Below are positions 38,669-45,613 of a DNA stretch of 64,000 nucleotides, one piece after another. Both the position numbers and the translations under genes were made by a program. Source of the DNA: an uncultured Bacteroidota bacterium (GTDB lineage: Bacteria; Bacteroidota; Bacteroidia; Bacteroidales; P3); NCBI GenBank assembly GCA_902762805.1, contig CACWPQ010000006.1, positions 1 to 64,000 on the forward strand, written 5' to 3'. Numbering within the stretch: position 1 is the stretch's first letter; the number at the start of each line of letters is the position of its first letter. The notes beneath the pieces are model-generated. The model saw only the letters and a list, made by a program, of their open reading frames with translations. It searched no databases and was not told where the DNA came from.

Positions 38669-39744
38669 TCACCACCACCCAGATAGAAATGGCCCTCGGC
38701 CATGTAGACGACCCCGTCTCCGGCGCCACCCTCACCGAGCAGGGCCTCGTCGAACATATCGACATCGACGGCCTCCGCGTCGTCATCACCCTCGCCGCCG
38801 GCACCGACCACCCCGAGCTGGCCGACCGCTGCGCGCAGGCTGTCCATGAATATGTGGACCGCCACGCCGAGGTCAGCGTCCGGTTCACCGCCCGCCAAGC
38901 CGTCCCCGCCCCCGAGCCCCAGCCCGAAGCCGAGGACGCGATGCCCGGCCTGGCCTCCGTCAAACACATCATCGCCGTCGCCTCCGGCAAGGGCGGCGTG
39001 GGCAAAAGCACCGTGGCTGCCAATTTGGCAGTGTCGCTCGCCAAGAGCGGCGCCAAGGTGGCCCTTGTCGATGCCGACATCTACGGCCCATCGATGCCCA
39101 TCATGTTCGACGTCAGCGGCGAGCAGGTCTATGGCCACAAGGTGGGCGACAAGACCTATATGCTCCCCGTCGAGAAGTACGGCATCAAGCTGATGTCCGT
39201 CGGCTTCTTCGTCGACCCGGAGAAGGCCATCGTGTGGCGCGGCCCCATGGCCAGCGGCGCCCTCAAGCAGCTGCTGAGCGACACCTGGTGGGGCGAGGTG
39301 GACTACATGGTGGTCGACATGCCTCCCGGAACGGGCGACATACAGCTCACCCTCGCGCAGACCATCCCCGTCACTGGCGCTATCATCGTCAGCACCCCCC
39401 AGCAGGTGGCCCTGGCCGATGTGGTGCGCGGTGTGCAGATGTTCCGTGCCGACGCTATCAATGTCCCTGTGCTGGGATTTGTGGAGAACATGGCCTACTT
39501 CACCCCCGCCGAGCTGCCTGGCAACAAGTACTATATCTTCGGCCAGGGCGGCTGCCGCCGGCTGGCCGCCGAGATGGGCATACCGCTGCTGGGCGAAATA
39601 CCGCTCGTGCAACGCATCGCCGAGAGCGGCGACGCCGGAAAACCCGTGGCCCTCTACACGCCCGACATGACCCAGAGCCCCGAGCGCGACGCCTTCGACG
39701 CCCTGGCACAGAACACCATCAACGCCATCAATAACCTGAAATAA
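38665..39744 (+). CDS. mrp: Mrp/NBP35-family P-loop ATPase
   Basis: 359 aa. N-terminal MIP18/DUF59-like domain (1-75), then a deviant Walker A SGKGGVGKST (107-116), Walker B VDADIYGPSMP, and MVVDMPPGTGDIQLT. Family members carry and deliver Fe-S clusters. The bridging CxxC found near the C-terminus of many Mrp proteins is not present (VENMAYFTPAELPGNKYYIF instead), as in other Bacteroidetes homologues. The CGSC-bearing NifU-like gene follows at 8 bp and could supply the cluster site. Confidence 0.92.
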   Translation: MITTTQIEMALGHVDDPVSGATLTEQGLVEHIDIDGLRVVITLAAGTDHPELADRCAQAVHEYVDRHAEVSVRFTARQAVPAPEPQPEAEDAMPGLASVKHIIAVASGKGGVGKSTVAANLAVSLAKSGAKVALVDADIYGPSMPIMFDVSGEQVYGHKVGDKTYMLPVEKYGIKLMSVGFFVDPEKAIVWRGPMASGALKQLLSDTWWGEVDYMVVDMPPGTGDIQLTLAQTIPVTGAIIVSTPQQVALADVVRGVQMFRADAINVPVLGFVENMAYFTPAELPGNKYYIFGQGGCRRLAAEMGIPLLGEIPLVQRIAESGDAGKPVALYTPDMTQSPERDAFDALAQNTINAINNLK

Positions 39745-39752
39745 CACACAGT

Positions 39753-39998
39753 ATGACCGACCAAGAGAAAGCCACCCTAGAGGTGAAAGTAAAGAACGCC
39801 CTCCAGCAGATCCGCCCCTACCTCCAGCAGGACGGCGGCGATGTGGAATATGTCGACATGACCAACGAGGGCGTGGTCATGGTGCGCCTGCAGGGTCATT
39901 GCGGCTCCTGCCCCCACGCCATGATGACCCTCAAACAAGGTATCGAGCAGGCCATCAAGCGCGTCCTGCCCGAAGTGAAAAGCGTCGAGCGCGTATGA
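39753..39998 (+). CDS. NifU C-terminal-domain Fe-S scaffold protein
   Basis: 81 aa, stand-alone Nfu domain: LQQIRPYLQQDGGDVEYVDM and cluster-binding C50-G-S-C53 in LQGHCGSCPHAMMTLKQG. Assembles or carries [4Fe-4S] clusters. Between mrp and a cobalamin adenosyltransferase; the latter's ATG overlaps its stop. Confidence 0.93.
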   Translation: MTDQEKATLEVKVKNALQQIRPYLQQDGGDVEYVDMTNEGVVMVRLQGHCGSCPHAMMTLKQGIEQAIKRVLPEVKSVERV

Positions 39999-40540
39999 TA
40001 TACACCAAGACAGGCGACGGCGGCACCACCAGCCTCGTAGGCGGCAGCCGCGTCAGCAAGGACGACCACCGCGTCGAGGCATACGGCACCGTCGACGAGC
40101 TCAACTCGCACATCGGCCTCCTGGCCGAGCTCTTCCGCCCGGAGCCCGGTGGCTACTGCGACGAGCTCAAGGCTGTGCAGCGCAACCTCTTCACCCTGCA
40201 GACCCTGCTGGCCACCGAGGATGCCGACCTCTATGCGCGTCTGCCCCAGCTGCCGCTGGAAGAGGTGGAAATACTGGAACGCCAGATAGACACCATCAGC
40301 GACCAGCTGCCCAAACTGCGCAGTTTCGTCATCGCCGGCGGCAATGTAATCGGCGCCCAATGCCATGTCTGCCGCACCGTCTGCCGTCGCGCCGAGCGCC
40401 GCGTCGTTACCCTCGCCCGCGAGGTGCGCATCGACGAGACCATCCAGCGCTACCTGAACCGTCTTTCCGACTACCTCTTCGTCCTCGGACGCCATGCCGT
40501 GGTCTCGAAAGGACAGGCAGAAGACTTGTATAACAACTAG
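39995..40540 (+). CDS. PduO-type cob(I)alamin adenosyltransferase
   Basis: 181 aa from ATG 39995 (MIYTKTGDGGTTSLVGGSRV), overlapping the upstream stop. Motifs: KTGDGGTTSL, VEAYGTVDELNSHIG, RRAERRVVTLAR, and RLSDYLFVLGR. Transfers adenosyl from ATP to cob(I)alamin. Helical trimer fold. The previous gene order (mrp, nfu) appears to be an operon; link to B12 enzymes such as methylmalonyl-CoA mutase is inferred. Confidence 0.93.
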   Translation: MIYTKTGDGGTTSLVGGSRVSKDDHRVEAYGTVDELNSHIGLLAELFRPEPGGYCDELKAVQRNLFTLQTLLATEDADLYARLPQLPLEEVEILERQIDTISDQLPKLRSFVIAGGNVIGAQCHVCRTVCRRAERRVVTLAREVRIDETIQRYLNRLSDYLFVLGRHAVVSKGQAEDLYNN

Positions 40541-40552
40541 TTGCAAATTCTC

Positions 40553-40583
40553 TTTGCCAGTATCGGAAAAAGATGTACTTTTG
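40553..40583 (+). promoter_or_regulatory. Consensus promoter of the DUF2795 operon
   Basis: TTTG (40553-40556), 19 bp, TACTTTTG (40576-40583), 24 bp before the ATG at 40608. Confidence 0.8.
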
Positions 40584-40607
40584 CAAAAATTTTTTCAAAA
40601 CCGGAAT

Positions 40608-40829
40608 ATGTATTGGACACTTGAATTAGCATCAAAACTGGAAGACGCCCCTTGGCCCGCCACCAAAGACGAACTGATTGACTATGCGCAGCGTACGGGT
40701 GCTCCGATGGAAGTCATCGAGAACCTGATGGAAATCGAGGACGAGGGCGACCCCTACGACAGCATCGAAGACATTTGGCCCGACTACCCCACCAAGGAGG
40801 ACTTTTTCTTTGAAGAAGACGAGTATTAA
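40608..40829 (+). CDS. DUF2795 family protein
   Basis: 73 aa: MYWTLELASKLEDAPWPATK, then DELIDYAQRTGAP, EDEGDPYDSIEDIWPDYPTK and a very acidic end. Highly conserved in Bacteroidetes, function unknown, cytoplasmic. The start at 40608 is fixed by the promoter; the frame upstream belongs to the preceding region. Its 3' end overlaps the following gene by 20 bp. Confidence 0.9.
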   Translation: MYWTLELASKLEDAPWPATKDELIDYAQRTGAPMEVIENLMEIEDEGDPYDSIEDIWPDYPTKEDFFFEEDEY

Positions 40830-41586
40830 AGACGTCACCTTCATCGGCTCGGGCAACGTGGCCACCCACCTCGCCCTGGCACTGCACAGCACCGGCGTAA
40901 CCATCCGTCAGGTGCTTTCGCGCGAATACGACCATGCCTCCCTTCTCGCCTCGCGTGTGGGGGCGCAGCCTGTCGACCGCGCCGACCGGCTCAAACCCTC
41001 AGCCGACGCCTATATCCTGGCTGTCAACGACGACGCCCTCTACGATCTCGCTCTCGACCTGCGGCTGCCCGATGCCCTGGTGCTCCACACCTCGGGCAGC
41101 ACACCGATGGAGGTGCTGCGGCACATTTCGCCGCGCTACGGCGTGGTATGGTCGCCGCAGACCTTCGTGCGCGACTTCGCCATGGACTACTCGCGCCAGC
41201 CCCTCTGCATCGAGGCCGAAAGCCCGCAGAGCGAGCAGGCCATCGCCGACCTCTTCAGCCCCGTCACCGCCCACATCCACCGCCTCGACTTCGAGCAGCG
41301 CCGCTGGGCGCACCTGGCGGCGGTGATGGTCAGCAACTTCGGCAACGCCATCAACGCCCTCGCCCAAGACCTCATGCAGCAGCGCGGCCTCGACTTCGGC
41401 ATGCTGCAACCCCTGGCCGAGGGCACGGTGAAGAAAATCAACCACGGCCCCCTTTGGCCGCAGCAGACGGGCCCCGCCGCACGCCACGACGAGAAGACCC
41501 TCGACGCCCAGCGACGCCTCCTCGCCTCACAGCCCCAACTGCTCGAACTCTACAACCTCCTGACCGACATCATTCAGCAGCGATGA
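40810..41586 (+). CDS. Rossmann-like/DUF2520 protein
   Basis: 258 aa. NAD(P)-type Rossmann start DVTFIGSGNVATHLALALHS and a C-terminal DUF2520 domain (HLAAVMVSNFGNAINALAQD, RHDEKTLDAQRRLL), like pyrroline-5-carboxylate reductase-related dehydrogenases; substrate unknown. The start is TTG 40810 (MKKTSIKDV), inside the previous gene, since no ATG or GTG lies before the Rossmann strand. tatD follows with ATGA overlap. Confidence 0.88.
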   Translation: MKKTSIKDVTFIGSGNVATHLALALHSTGVTIRQVLSREYDHASLLASRVGAQPVDRADRLKPSADAYILAVNDDALYDLALDLRLPDALVLHTSGSTPMEVLRHISPRYGVVWSPQTFVRDFAMDYSRQPLCIEAESPQSEQAIADLFSPVTAHIHRLDFEQRRWAHLAAVMVSNFGNAINALAQDLMQQRGLDFGMLQPLAEGTVKKINHGPLWPQQTGPAARHDEKTLDAQRRLLASQPQLLELYNLLTDIIQQR

Positions 41587-42383
41587 CCTACATCGACACC
41601 CACACCCACCTCTACGACGAAGCCTTCGACGCCGACCGCGACGAGGCCGTGCAGCGTGCCCTGCAGGCCGGCGTGGCCACCTTGCTGCTGCCCGACATCG
41701 ACAGCCACAGCCGCCCCCGCCAGCAAGCCTTCGCTGCCGCCTATCCCGACTGCACCTTCCAGATGGCGGGTCTGCACCCCACCTCCGTCAAGGAGGACTT
41801 CGAGCACGAGCTGCAGCTGGTCCACGACCTCCTATTTATTCAAAATTCAAAATTCAAAATTCAAAATTCCCTCATCGCCGTGGGCGAAATCGGCATGGAC
41901 CTCTACTGGGACCGCACCTACGAAGCCGAGCAGCGCGAAGCCCTGCGGACCCAGTTGCTGTGGGCGTTAGAGCTCGACCTGCCCGTCTGCCTCCACATCC
42001 GCAAGGCCCACAACGAGGTCTTCGCCCTGCTGCGCGAGCTGAACCGCCCGCGCTGGCGCGGTTTGATGCACTGCTTCGGCGGCAGCCTGCAGGAGGCGCA
42101 CCGCGCGGTGGAGATGGGGTTCCACCTCGGTATCGGCGGTGTGGTTACATTCAAGAATGCCGGCTTGGCGGAGATTGTGAAAGAGATACCGCTGGAGCAC
42201 CTTCTGCTGGAGACCGACGCGCCCTACCTCGCGCCGGCACCCCACAGAGGAAAGCGCAACGAGAGCTGCTATATTCCTCTCGTTGCGCAAAAGATTGCCG
42301 AGCTTAAAGGCATCGGCGTGGAGGAGGTGGCCGATGTAACCACCGCCTCGGCACGCGCCCTGTTTACTCTACCCAGCCTATAA
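41583..42383 (+). CDS. tatD: TatD family metal-dependent hydrolase/DNase
   Basis: 266 aa from ATG 41583. TIM-barrel amidohydrolase: YIDTHTHLYDEAF (metal HxH), GLHPTSVK, VGEIGMDLYWD (Glu), PVCLHIRKAH, GLMHCFGG, and LLLETDAPYLAP (Asp). Family members act as 3'-5' exonucleases or D-aminoacyl hydrolases. A stretch FIQNSKFKIQNS (about residues 85-96), between HDLL and LIAVGEIG, is translated TTCAAAA heptamer repeat and is not expected in the family. It lies between two core strands, in a loop. Convergent with, and overlapping by 20 bp, the carboxyltransferase gene. Confidence 0.92.
   Translation: MTYIDTHTHLYDEAFDADRDEAVQRALQAGVATLLLPDIDSHSRPRQQAFAAAYPDCTFQMAGLHPTSVKEDFEHELQLVHDLLFIQNSKFKIQNSLIAVGEIGMDLYWDRTYEAEQREALRTQLLWALELDLPVCLHIRKAHNEVFALLRELNRPRWRGLMHCFGGSLQEAHRAVEMGFHLGIGGVVTFKNAGLAEIVKEIPLEHLLLETDAPYLAPAPHRGKRNESCYIPLVAQKIAELKGIGVEEVADVTTASARALFTLPSL
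41836..41869 (+). repeat. TTCAAAA heptamer repeat in tatD
   Basis: Four perfect TTCAAAA units plus partial ends, in the stop-free orientation, translated FIQNSKFKIQNS. Confidence 0.9.
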
Positions 42384-44133
42384 CATCGCCTTTTTTGACC
42401 ATCTGGCCCTGCTTGGCGCAGGTGTCGACGATTTTGCCGCCCTTGAGCGAGGGCTGCGGCATGAGTGCGTAGGGGGCCTCGATATGGGCCAGGGTGGCGC
42501 CCTCCTTCACCTCGGTGCTGGGTGCGGGGGCGGTGCTGCGGTCGTCGAAGTTGACCTCCCACAGCAGGCGGCCCGTGGCGGCGGCCACGATGGGGGTGGC
42601 ATTGGGGTATTTCTGAGAGATGTAGTTGAGTGCCGCCTCGCCGCCGGCTTCCTGCTGGTTGCAGCCCGACTTCTCGGCACGCAGCTGCGCCACCTCCTTG
42701 TGGAAGCGTTCTTTGGCGATGCCGCTCTTGTAGTCGCGGTACTGGCGGTCGTGCATGGCCAGCTCGAAGAGCTCCTCGTCGTCCTCGCCGCGCTCCCAGC
42801 CATTCTCTTCCATCTCCTTGATGTATTCCGGCAGGGCGTCGGGATAGGCCTCCTGCGGCACGCCGGTGTAGAACTCCATGCCCTGCTTCTTGGCCAGCTC
42901 GACGATTTCGGGAGCCAGGGGCCCCGGCAGCTGGCCGGCGCGGCCCAGAATCATGCTCCACGAGTCCTTGTCAATCTGGCTGAAGCGCGGCTTGCCCTGC
43001 GCCATCGAGAGCAGGTTCATGACGGCTATATTCTTGGTATACTGGCTGAAGGGGGTTACCAGCGGTGGATAGCCCAGCAGGGGCCAGATGTGCTCCACCT
43101 CCTGGAAGAGCTGCACGGTAAGCTCTTCGAACGAGACCTCGGGCTTGCCGCTCTTCTTGAGGGCCATATTGATGGCGCCGTGCACGCCCTTGAGGTCGCT
43201 CATCATCGAACCCATCATGCCGCCCGGCAGACCGCACCCTACCAGCAGCGAGCTGCTGATGCGGTTGCCCGGGTTGATGTAGAGGCCGAGGAAGTCGTCG
43301 ATGAACTCCTGTGTCAGGCGGCGCGCCTCCATGTAGGCGTCCATGTTGATGTCCTTGACGCTGAAGCCGGCATCCTTGAGCATGGCCTGCACCGAGATGA
43401 CGTCGGGATGCACCATGCCCCAGGAGAGGGGCTCCATGGCGCAGTCGATAACGTCGGCTCCAGCCTGGGCCACCATGAGGGTGGAGGCCATCGAGAGGCC
43501 CGGACCCGTGTGGCCGTGGTACTGCACCACGATGTGGGGGTATTTGGTCTTGATTTCATGCACGAGGCGACCCAGCGTGGCGGGACGCCCCACACCGGCC
43601 ATGTCCTTGAGGCATATCTCGTCGGCACCGAAAGCCACCAGCTTGTCCACAATGCCCATGTAGTACTCAACGGTGTGGATGGGCGAATGGGTGATGCTCA
43701 AGGCGGCCTGGCTGATCATGCCGGCCTCCTTGGCGGCCGTAACGCTCAGCTCGAGGTTGCGCGGGTCGTTCAGTCCGCAGAACGAGCGCATGATGTCCAC
43801 ACCCTGCGCCTTCTTCACCTTGGGCATCAGGCGGCGCACGTCGGCCGGCACGCCGTACATACGCAGGCCGTTCAGCGCGCGCTCCAGCATGTGGGTCTGG
43901 ATGCCAGCCTGGTTGAAAGGCTTGGTCCAGGCACGGACGGCCTTGTTGGGGTTCTCGCCGTACATGAGGTTCACCTGCTCGAAGGCGCCGCCGTTGGTCT
44001 CGATGCGGTCGAAGCAGCCCATGCCGACAATCACCGGCGCAATCTTCTCCAACTGGTCCACACGCGGTTGGTATTTACCGCTGCTTTGCCACATGTCGCG
44101 GTACACCAAACTGAATTTTATTTCTTTTGCCAT
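42364..44133 (-). CDS. Carboxyltransferase (OadA/PycB-like) with altered biotinyl domain
   Basis: 589 aa. The N-terminal ~470 residues are a pyruvate/oxaloacetate carboxyltransferase TIM barrel: KFSLVYRDMWQS, EICLKDMAGVG (carbamoylated Lys), VVQYHGHTGPG (metal HxH), GLPGGMMGSMM, PLVTPFSQY. The C-terminus has a half-hidden biotinyl-like fold (VKEGATLAHIEAPYAL ... GGKIVDTCAKQGQMVKKGDV), but the biotin-accepting EAMKM is EAPYA (about 552-556), so Lys is lost. It may work with a separate biotin carrier or in another reaction; beta and gamma subunits are not in the window. An inverted repeat lies in its leader. Confidence 0.88.
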   Translation of the reverse strand: MAKEIKFSLVYRDMWQSSGKYQPRVDQLEKIAPVIVGMGCFDRIETNGGAFEQVNLMYGENPNKAVRAWTKPFNQAGIQTHMLERALNGLRMYGVPADVRRLMPKVKKAQGVDIMRSFCGLNDPRNLELSVTAAKEAGMISQAALSITHSPIHTVEYYMGIVDKLVAFGADEICLKDMAGVGRPATLGRLVHEIKTKYPHIVVQYHGHTGPGLSMASTLMVAQAGADVIDCAMEPLSWGMVHPDVISVQAMLKDAGFSVKDINMDAYMEARRLTQEFIDDFLGLYINPGNRISSSLLVGCGLPGGMMGSMMSDLKGVHGAINMALKKSGKPEVSFEELTVQLFQEVEHIWPLLGYPPLVTPFSQYTKNIAVMNLLSMAQGKPRFSQIDKDSWSMILGRAGQLPGPLAPEIVELAKKQGMEFYTGVPQEAYPDALPEYIKEMEENGWERGEDDEELFELAMHDRQYRDYKSGIAKERFHKEVAQLRAEKSGCNQQEAGGEAALNYISQKYPNATPIVAAATGRLLWEVNFDDRSTAPAPSTEVKEGATLAHIEAPYALMPQPSLKGGKIVDTCAKQGQMVKKGDVIGWVE

Positions 44134-44163
44134 AGTGCTAACAGATTGATTGAAAAAACATTA

Positions 44164-44186
44164 CCCCAATTTAACAATAATTGGGG
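44164..44186. promoter_or_regulatory. Inverted repeat in the carboxyltransferase leader
   Basis: CCCCAATT (44164-44171) and AATTGGGG (44179-44186), 7-base spacer, between the -7 element and the ATG (44133). Could be an operator or an RNA hairpin. Confidence 0.55.
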
Positions 44187-44192
44187 ATAATG

Positions 44193-44200
44193 CAAATATA
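44193..44200 (-). promoter_or_regulatory. -7 element (TATATTTG) of the carboxyltransferase gene
   Basis: TATATTTG on the minus strand, 60 bp upstream of the ATG, just outside the inverted repeat. No -33 box at 19 bp. Confidence 0.5.
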
Positions 44201-44254
44201 CAACTTTTTTTTCATCCACCAGCTTTTTTCACATCGCAGTCCGGCCGATGGGGT

Positions 44255-44345
44255 TCTGTAGGGGAATGGTAGGGACTTTCTAGGGTAATAGTTAGGCCTT
44301 TTCGCATTATTACCCATCAGTGGGTAATAATGGAACCTTTGAGTA
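44255..44345. repeat. Intergenic repeat element A, copy 1
   Basis: GGGGTTCTGTAGGGGAAT, a TTCTAGGG unit, TAGGCC, then a perfect hairpin CATTATTACCCA-TCA-G-TGGGTAATAATG (about 44307-44333). A second copy with the same order of blocks is at 49769-49845, where the hairpin reads TTTCCCATCGATGGGAAA. Confidence 0.7.
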
Positions 44346-44401
44346 AATATATTTCTCGCACCCACGTACAATAATTATTTGCGAATGCCGTTAATGAGGG
44401 T

Positions 44402-45085
44402 ATGAAACGCATCGTCATACTCACCGGCGCCGGCATCAGTGCCGAAAGCGGCATCTCCACCTTCCGCGACAGCGATGGCCTCTGGGAGCGCTACCGCGTG
44501 GAGGACGTGGCGACCCACGAAGCCTACGAGCGCAACCCGGCCCTGGTGCTCGACTTTTACAACCAGCGCCGCCGCCAGCTCTTCGCCGCCCAGCCCAACG
44601 AGGCCCACCGCCAGCTGGTGCGCCTCGAGGAGCGCTTCGACGTGCGCATCGTTACCCAGAACATCGACGACCTCCATGAGCGCGCCGGCTCCTCCCACGT
44701 GCTGCACCTCCACGGCCTGCTCACCCAGGGCCGGTCGGACGAGAACCCCGACCTCATCGTCGAGGTGGGCAGCCGCGACATCCGGCTCGGCGACCTCGCC
44801 CCCGACGGCACCCAGCTGCGCCCCCACATCGTGTGGTTCGGCGAGGCGGTGCCCAACATCGAACCCGCCGCCGCCCTCTGCGAGGAGGCCGACATCTTCA
44901 TCGTCGTCGGCACCTCCATGGCCGTCTACCCCGCCGCAGGCCTTATCCACTACGTGCCGCGCACGGCGCCCGTCTATGTTGTCGACCCCAAAGAGGTGCC
45001 CGTCTCCCGCCCCGTCACCTTCATCCGCGAGGTGGCCACCCGCGGCGTCACCCAGTTAGTCAACCAATTACTTGCCCAACAATGA
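44402..45085 (+). CDS. cobB: Sirtuin, NAD-dependent protein deacylase
   Basis: 227 aa. NAD site ILTGAGISAESGISTFRDSD (residues 6-25), TQNIDDLHERAGS, catalytic His in LHLHGLL, and VVGTSMAVYPAAGL. The motif FYNQRR places Tyr and Arg as in class III sirtuins (SIRT5/CobB), which prefer succinyl or malonyl lysine. The four-Cys zinc ribbon is missing, as in other Bacteroidetes members. Start ATG 44402; next gene overlaps by 4 bp. Confidence 0.93.
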   Translation: MKRIVILTGAGISAESGISTFRDSDGLWERYRVEDVATHEAYERNPALVLDFYNQRRRQLFAAQPNEAHRQLVRLEERFDVRIVTQNIDDLHERAGSSHVLHLHGLLTQGRSDENPDLIVEVGSRDIRLGDLAPDGTQLRPHIVWFGEAVPNIEPAAALCEEADIFIVVGTSMAVYPAAGLIHYVPRTAPVYVVDPKEVPVSRPVTFIREVATRGVTQLVNQLLAQQ

Positions 45086-45612
45086 TAACAATCGTTTTTG
45101 TAGTCAGCATCCTGGCCGCCTTCGCCCTTGCCGGCGGACTGTTCTATATGCTTGCCAAGCGCTACTTCGACCAGCAGCAGAAGCTGCAGCTCCTCCAGGC
45201 CAAGCTTGACGAGCGACGCGAGACGCTCAAAGTGGTCACCCCCATCCGCCTCCAGGCCTACGAGCGCATGGCCCTCTTCCTCGAGCGCATCGCCCCCAAC
45301 AGCCTCGTCCTGCGGTGCTACCAGCCCGGCATGGACCTCAAGCTGCTGCAGGGCGTGATGACCAAAAACATACGCGACGAGTGGGAGCACAACCTCTCGC
45401 AGCAGGTCTACCTCTCCGAGGACACCTGGATCCACATCCGCGAGGCCAAGGAGGAGATGATCAACCTTGTCAACGCCTCGGCCGTCACCCTCACCGACAC
45501 CACCGACCCCACACGCCTGGCCGCCAACATCTTCGCCTCGGCCGCCCAGCGCTCGCCCGTCGACGAGGCCCTCGAAGTGCTCCACAAAGAACTGCACGAA
45601 CTCTACGGATGA
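45082..45612 (+). CDS. Bacteroidetes membrane-anchored protein of unknown function
   Basis: 176 aa from ATG 45082, overlapping the sirtuin stop. One N-terminal membrane helix (ITIVFVVSILAAFALAGGLF), a short coiled segment (QQQKLQLLQAKLDERRETLK) and a helical cytoplasmic domain (RLQAYERMALFLERIAPNSL, TWIHIREAKEEMINLV). Similar proteins are widespread in Bacteroidetes (DUF7935-like by recollection). No catalytic motif. Confidence 0.7.
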   Translation: MITIVFVVSILAAFALAGGLFYMLAKRYFDQQQKLQLLQAKLDERRETLKVVTPIRLQAYERMALFLERIAPNSLVLRCYQPGMDLKLLQGVMTKNIRDEWEHNLSQQVYLSEDTWIHIREAKEEMINLVNASAVTLTDTTDPTRLAANIFASAAQRSPVDEALEVLHKELHELYG

Positions 45613-45613
45613 T

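Noticed and set aside
42484..44190. 568-codon plus-strand frame opposite the carboxyltransferase gene
   Set aside because: Antisense shadow rich in His/Gly/Val without family match.
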